The position numbers and the translations under genes are program-made. The notes beneath the pieces are model-generated. The model saw only the letters and a program-made list of their open reading frames with translations, ran no database searches and was not told the origin of the DNA. 53,177 nucleotides of DNA from Streptomyces lonarensis (GTDB taxonomy: Bacteria; Actinomycetota; Actinomycetes; Streptomycetales; Streptomycetaceae): assembly GCF_012033735.1 (NCBI RefSeq), contig NZ_JAAVJD010000011.1, forward strand, positions 1 to 53,177, read 5' to 3'. Below are positions 49,597-53,177 of this stretch, piece by piece (within the stretch, counting starts at the first letter, position 1; each line of letters begins with the position of its first letter).

Positions 49597-50894
49597 CCGA
49601 CGTCAACCACCAGCTGGTCAAGCGGTTCCGGCAGGACGCCGGCGACCGCATCGCCGAGCAGCGCCGCATCGACCAGGCCGGCGGCCTCCGGGCCATGACC
49701 CCCGAGGACGAGCGCCACTACGCGCGCGCCGTCATCGCCCAGGTCCTGGAGGATTACGTCCGCGAGGAGATCTCCCAGGGCCGGGCGCCGCTGGACGCGC
49801 AGGCCGAGGAGGACTACGCCGCGGCGGTGCACGCCGCGCTCTTCGGCGTCGGCAGGCTGCAACCGCTCCTCGACAACCCCGAGGTCGAGAACATCGACAT
49901 CAACGGGTGCGACCAGGTCTTCGTCGGCTACGCCGACGGCCGGGAGGAACGCAGCGAGCCCGTCGCGGAGACCGACGAGGAACTCATCGAACTCATCCAG
50001 GTCCTGGGCGCCTACTCCGGTCTGTCCTCGCGCCCGTTCGACGCCGCCAACCCGCAGCTGGACCTGCGGCTCCCCGACGGCTCGCGGCTCTCCGCCGTCA
50101 TGGACGTCACCCGGCGGCCCGCGCTGTCCATCCGGCGCGCCCGCCTCGGGAAGGTCTTCCTCGCGGACCTCGTCGGCAACGGCACCGTCACCCCCGAGAT
50201 GGGCCGCTTTCTGGTCGCGGCGGTCCGCGCCCGCAAGAACATCATGATCGCGGGCTCCACCAACGCGGGGAAGACCACACTGCTGCGGGCGCTGGCCAAC
50301 GAGATCCCCGCCGACGAGCGACTCATCACCGTCGAGCGCGCCCTGGAGCTCGGACTGGACCAGTTCCCCGAACTCCACCCCAACGTGGTGGCGTTCGAGG
50401 AGCGGCTGCCCAACTCCGAGGGCCAGGGCTACATCTCCATGGCGGAACTCGTCCGCCGCTCGCTGCGCATGAACCCCTCCCGGGTCATCGTCGGCGAGGT
50501 GCTCGGCGACGAGATCGTCACCATGCTCAACGCCATGTCGCAGGGGAACGACGGCTCGCTCTCCACCATCCACGCCAACAGCTCGGCGGAGGTCTTCAAC
50601 CGGATCTCCACCTACGCGCTCCAGGCCAACGAGCGGCTCCCCATCGAGGCGAGCCAGATGCTGATCGCCGGCGCCGTCAACTTCGTCGTCTTCATCCACC
50701 GCCGCAACAACTACGCCACCGGCGGGCGGCTGCAGCGGCTCGTCACCTCCGTGCGCGAGGTCAACGGCGTCGACGGCCGGGTGTTGTCCAGCGAGGTCTT
50801 CGCCGAGGGGGCCGACGGCGTGCCGCGCGCGCACGCCGCCATCTCCTGCGCCGACGAACTCGCCGCCTTCGGCTACCAGCCAGGGTGGGGGTGA
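49593..50894 (+). CDS. cpaF: Pilus secretion ATPase CpaF/TadA
   Basis: This 433-residue type II/IV secretion ATPase drives pilin assembly. The N-terminal domain carries NPEVENIDINGCDQVFVGYADG. The motor has Walker A GSTNAGKTTLLRAL (Lys227), an Asp-box-like VERALELGLDQFPELHPNVVAFEE, Walker B RVIVGEVLGDEIVTML and a His-box STIHANSS. All residues needed for a hexameric motor are present. ATG overlaps the TadZ-like stop. It works with the two TadB/TadC membrane proteins directly downstream. Confidence 0.95.
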   Translation: MTDVNHQLVKRFRQDAGDRIAEQRRIDQAGGLRAMTPEDERHYARAVIAQVLEDYVREEISQGRAPLDAQAEEDYAAAVHAALFGVGRLQPLLDNPEVENIDINGCDQVFVGYADGREERSEPVAETDEELIELIQVLGAYSGLSSRPFDAANPQLDLRLPDGSRLSAVMDVTRRPALSIRRARLGKVFLADLVGNGTVTPEMGRFLVAAVRARKNIMIAGSTNAGKTTLLRALANEIPADERLITVERALELGLDQFPELHPNVVAFEERLPNSEGQGYISMAELVRRSLRMNPSRVIVGEVLGDEIVTMLNAMSQGNDGSLSTIHANSSAEVFNRISTYALQANERLPIEASQMLIAGAVNFVVFIHRRNNYATGGRLQRLVTSVREVNGVDGRVLSSEVFAEGADGVPRAHAAISCADELAAFGYQPGWG

Positions 50895-50901
50895 GCCGGC
50901 C

Positions 50902-51855
50902 GTGCCCACCACCGGGATTCTCGCGCCGCAGACCCTGCTCGCGCTCGCCTGCGGCGTCGCCGCGGGCGGCGGTGTCGCCCTGCTGATCGTCGCCCTCCGC
51001 GGGCTGCCGCCGCGCACCGCCGACGAGATCGCCCGCGACGAACGCCGCCGCGCCGAGATCGCCCGGTTCCTCGGGCAGCGCTCCATGGTCGCCGTCCTGC
51101 TCGCGGTGGCGGTGCTCGTCGTCACCGGCTGGCCGGTCGCAGCGCTGGCGGCGGCGCTGCTGACGTTCGTGTGGGACAAGCTCTTCGGCGGCGCGGCGGA
51201 GGAACGCGCCGCCATGGCACGCGTCGAGGCGCTCGCCTCCTGGACGGAGTCGCTCCGCGACACCATCGCCGGCGCGGTCGGGCTGGAGCAGGCCATCCCC
51301 GCCTCCGCACGCGCGGCTGCCCCCGCGCTCCGGGAGCCCCTGAACAACCTCGTGGACCGCCTGCGGTCGCGGACCACCCTCCCCGACGCGCTCCAGGAGT
51401 TCGCCGAGGAACTCGACGACTCCTCCGCCGACATCATCATCGCCTCGCTCATCCTCAACGCGCGGCTGCGCGGCCCCGGGCTGCGCGAGGTGCTGGGGGC
51501 GCTCGCCAAGTCCGCACGCGAGGAGGTGGAGATGAGGCAGCGGGTCTCCGCGCAGCGCGCCTCGACCCGTCGCAGCGTGCAGATCGTCGTCGCCGTCAGC
51601 CTCGCCTTCCCCGTCGGCCTCTCGCTCTTCAACTCCGCCTACGTCGAGCCCTACGGCGACGCGGTCGGGCAGCTCGTACTCGGCCTGGTGTGCCTCCTGT
51701 TCGGCCTCGGCTTCTGGTGGATGCGCAGCCTCTCCCGCATCGAGGTGCCCGACCGCTTCATGGTGCGGCCCGCGCCCGCCGGCCGCGCCCGTGAGGCGCA
51801 GGACGCCGGCGCCACCGCGCCCGCCCGCGGCCAGGGCCCGGTGATGCGGCGATGA
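50902..51855 (+). CDS. tadB: Type II secretion F-family membrane protein TadB
   Basis: This 317-residue membrane protein has hydrophobic segments near 10-30, 55-85 and two at the C-terminus (RRSVQIVVAVSLAFPVGLSLF and LVLGLVCLLFGLGFWWM). The T2SSF domain lies between them (WTESLRDTIAGAVGLEQAIPA and ADIIIASLILNARLRGPGLREVL). It forms the inner-membrane platform on which CpaF acts. GTG start seven bases after the cpaF stop; the stop overlaps tadC by ATGA. Confidence 0.9.
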   Translation: MPTTGILAPQTLLALACGVAAGGGVALLIVALRGLPPRTADEIARDERRRAEIARFLGQRSMVAVLLAVAVLVVTGWPVAALAAALLTFVWDKLFGGAAEERAAMARVEALASWTESLRDTIAGAVGLEQAIPASARAAAPALREPLNNLVDRLRSRTTLPDALQEFAEELDDSSADIIIASLILNARLRGPGLREVLGALAKSAREEVEMRQRVSAQRASTRRSVQIVVAVSLAFPVGLSLFNSAYVEPYGDAVGQLVLGLVCLLFGLGFWWMRSLSRIEVPDRFMVRPAPAGRAREAQDAGATAPARGQGPVMRR

Positions 51856-52802
51856 ACTCCACGGTCACCTCCGCGGTCGTCGTCGGCGCCGTCCTCGGCC
51901 TCGGCCTGTACACGCTGATCCGGGCGCTGATGCCCACCCGCCGCGGTGCGGTCCTCACCATCCACCGGGTGGACGCGGTCCGGGCGCGCGGCGGCCACGC
52001 CTCCTTCACCGTCCCCGCCCCCCGTCCCGCCGGCGGTGACCAGCGCCGCTCCCGCCTCGACGTGCTGCGCGACCGCGCCGGCGAGTGGCTGGCCGAGGCG
52101 TACCTGCGGCGCGGCTGGGTGCAGCGGTCGCTCCGTGCCGACCTGGCGCTGCTGGGGCGCAGCTGGGAGAACTTCCTCGCGACCAAGCTCGGGCTGGCCG
52201 CCGTCGGCCTGGTCTTCGGCCCGGCCGTCTTCACCGGGGTCCACCTCCTCGGCATCGGTGAGAGCCCCTTCATCCCGGTGTGGCTCTCGCTCGCCTTCGC
52301 CGGCCTGTTCTTCTTCCTCCCCGACCTGGAGGTGCGGCGGGACGCCGCCGCCAAGCGCAGGGACTTCCGGCGGGTGGTCGCCGCCTACCTCGACCTGGTC
52401 GCCATGAGCCTGGCCGGCGGCCGGGGACTGCCGGAGGCGCTGAAGGCCGCCTCCGAGGTCAGCGACGGGTGGGCGCTGGTCAGAATCCGCACCGCCCTCG
52501 CCGACGCCCGGATCACCGGCATCACCCAGTGGCAGGCCCTCGGTAAGCTCGGGGACGAGGTGGGGGTCGAGGAACTGCGCGACCTCTCCAACTCCCTCGC
52601 CCTGGTCGCCGACGACGGCGCCAAGGTCCGCGACAGCCTCGGGGCACGCGCCGAGACCATGCGCGGCAGGGAGATGGCGGAGATCGAGGGCGGCGCGGGC
52701 GAGAAGTCCCAGTCCATGCTCATCGCCCAGCTGCTGCTCTGCGCGGGGTTCCTGGTTTTTCTCATCTATCCGGCAGGCATGCGGGTCTTCGGCGGATTCT
52801 GA
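51852..52802 (+). CDS. tadC: Type II secretion F-family membrane protein TadC
   Basis: This 316-residue partner of TadB has the T2SSF core VAAYLDLVAMSLAGGRGLPEALKAASE and GDEVGVEELRDLSNSLALVADDGAKV, flanked by hydrophobic segments (LGLAAVGLVFGPAVFTGVHLL, FAGLFFFLPDL and the end LLLCAGFLVFLIYPAGM). Both platform proteins are present, as in a complete Tad machine. The ATG overlaps the tadB stop; the pilin gene follows after 29 bp. Confidence 0.9.
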   Translation: MNSTVTSAVVVGAVLGLGLYTLIRALMPTRRGAVLTIHRVDAVRARGGHASFTVPAPRPAGGDQRRSRLDVLRDRAGEWLAEAYLRRGWVQRSLRADLALLGRSWENFLATKLGLAAVGLVFGPAVFTGVHLLGIGESPFIPVWLSLAFAGLFFFLPDLEVRRDAAAKRRDFRRVVAAYLDLVAMSLAGGRGLPEALKAASEVSDGWALVRIRTALADARITGITQWQALGKLGDEVGVEELRDLSNSLALVADDGAKVRDSLGARAETMRGREMAEIEGGAGEKSQSMLIAQLLLCAGFLVFLIYPAGMRVFGGF

Positions 52803-52831
52803 CGCCGGCCCGGAACGGGAAAGGAAACGAC

Positions 52832-53080
52832 ATGCGTCACTCCACGGGGTTCTCGCACCCCGCGATCGGGTACCTACAGGCCGCGCTGCGCACCCGACTC
52901 CAGCGCGCCCGTGCGGAGGAGGACCGCGGTGCGTCGGCCATCGAATGGGTCGTCATCGCCGCCGTGGTCGTCGGCATCGTGCTCGCCGTCGGCTTCGTGA
53001 TCTCCAGCGCGCTCACCTCCAAGGCCACCGACGTGCAGAACTGCATCGCCGGCGCCACCGACCAGAGCGGCTCCTGCTAG
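52832..53080 (+). CDS. Flp-type pilin
   Basis: This 82-residue small pilin has a basic leader (to about residue 34), the mature start RGASAIEWVVIAAVVVGIVLAVGF with the pilin Glu at position five of the hydrophobic run, and a short polar tail with two Cys (QNCIAGATDQSGSC) that may form a disulfide. It is the likely structural subunit of the pilus. AAAGGAA precedes the ATG. Flp pilins normally have Glu-Tyr at the cleavage motif; here it is Glu-Trp. It ends the visible plus-strand operon. Confidence 0.88.
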   Translation: MRHSTGFSHPAIGYLQAALRTRLQRARAEEDRGASAIEWVVIAAVVVGIVLAVGFVISSALTSKATDVQNCIAGATDQSGSC

Positions 53081-53092
53081 TGCCGCCACCGG

Positions 53093-53177
53093 TCACCGCC
53101 CCGCGCCGAAGATCAGGAAGAACATGATCGGCGTCAGCATCACGAACTCGACGGCGGAGGCCCCCGAGTCGTCGCGC
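53093..53177 (-). CDS. 3' end of a TadE-like gene on the minus strand (partial)
   Basis: Reading the minus strand from the window edge gives 27 codons ending in a stop at 53093, with the peptide RDDSGASAVEFVMLTP followed by IMFFLIFGAGR. It matches the TadE/pilin-type GASAVEF-hydrophobic motif, and every one of the 27 codons ends in G or C, so it is probably real. The rest lies outside the window. In TadE proteins this motif is near the N-terminus, yet here only about ten residues follow the start of the helix. The gene is convergent with the pilin gene, 12 bp away. Confidence 0.5.
   Translation of the reverse strand, partial: RDDSGASAVEFVMLTPIMFFLIFGAGR

Overview
The window looks like part of a Streptomyces-type actinobacterial chromosome. 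It is very GC-rich, almost every real codon ends in G or C, GTG starts are common, and genes overlap by ATGA or GTGA in long operons. The neighbourhood of a RecD-like helicase next to a 434-residue citrate synthase also fits. All names come from reading the sequence and remembered family features; no search was run.

Layout. (1) 1-8130, core genes: a UDP-sugar dehydrogenase, a CGNR regulator divergent from a VOC protein across a promoter full of GTTAC repeats, a RecD-like helicase, citrate synthase followed by two terminator-like structures and a possible small RNA, a CopZ copper chaperone behind a CsoR-type operator, and a tiny helix-turn-helix protein. (2) 8404-26250, a 13-gene minus-strand operon plus its divergent GntR/HutC regulator. 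It encodes a sugar ABC transporter, a PHP metallohydrolase, an IolE-like isomerase/dehydratase, a Gfo/Idh dehydrogenase, a cytoplasmic GH38 alpha-mannosidase and the inositol enzymes IolC, an IolJ-role aldolase candidate, IolB, IolD and IolA. The extra hydrolases suggest that the natural substrate may be a mannosylated or phosphorylated inositol rather than free inositol. (3) 26450-32213, a complete Mrp-type Na+/H+ antiporter operon (A/B fused, then C to G). (4) 32739-40457, a three-gene unit: an OB-fold membrane protein, a flotillin and a 1597-residue AAA+ ATPase. (5) 40633-46421, an accessory block of two unrelated tandem paralogue families on the minus strand: two membrane-anchored proteins with acidic linkers, and four ~245-residue proteins starting FGKK, two of which share an almost identical 586-bp segment. 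(6) 46422-47660, about 1.2 kb with no recognisable gene. (7) 47661-53177, a Tad/Flp pilus operon (SAF protein, TadZ-like, CpaF, TadB, TadC, Flp pilin), met by the 3' end of a minus-strand TadE-like gene at the window edge.

How the parts work together. The inositol operon would import the substrate, trim mannose and perhaps phosphate, oxidise and dehydrate the ring, open it, phosphorylate and split it, and convert malonate semialdehyde to acetyl-CoA. Transcription probably starts in the 115-bp region shared with the GntR gene, where a palindrome is a good operator candidate. The Mrp antiporter is an energy-coupled cation exporter. The flotillin unit probably organises a membrane-associated ATPase machine whose task is unknown. 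The most promising places for undescribed biology are the flotillin/AAA+ unit, the mannosidase-containing inositol operon and the two tandem paralogue families.
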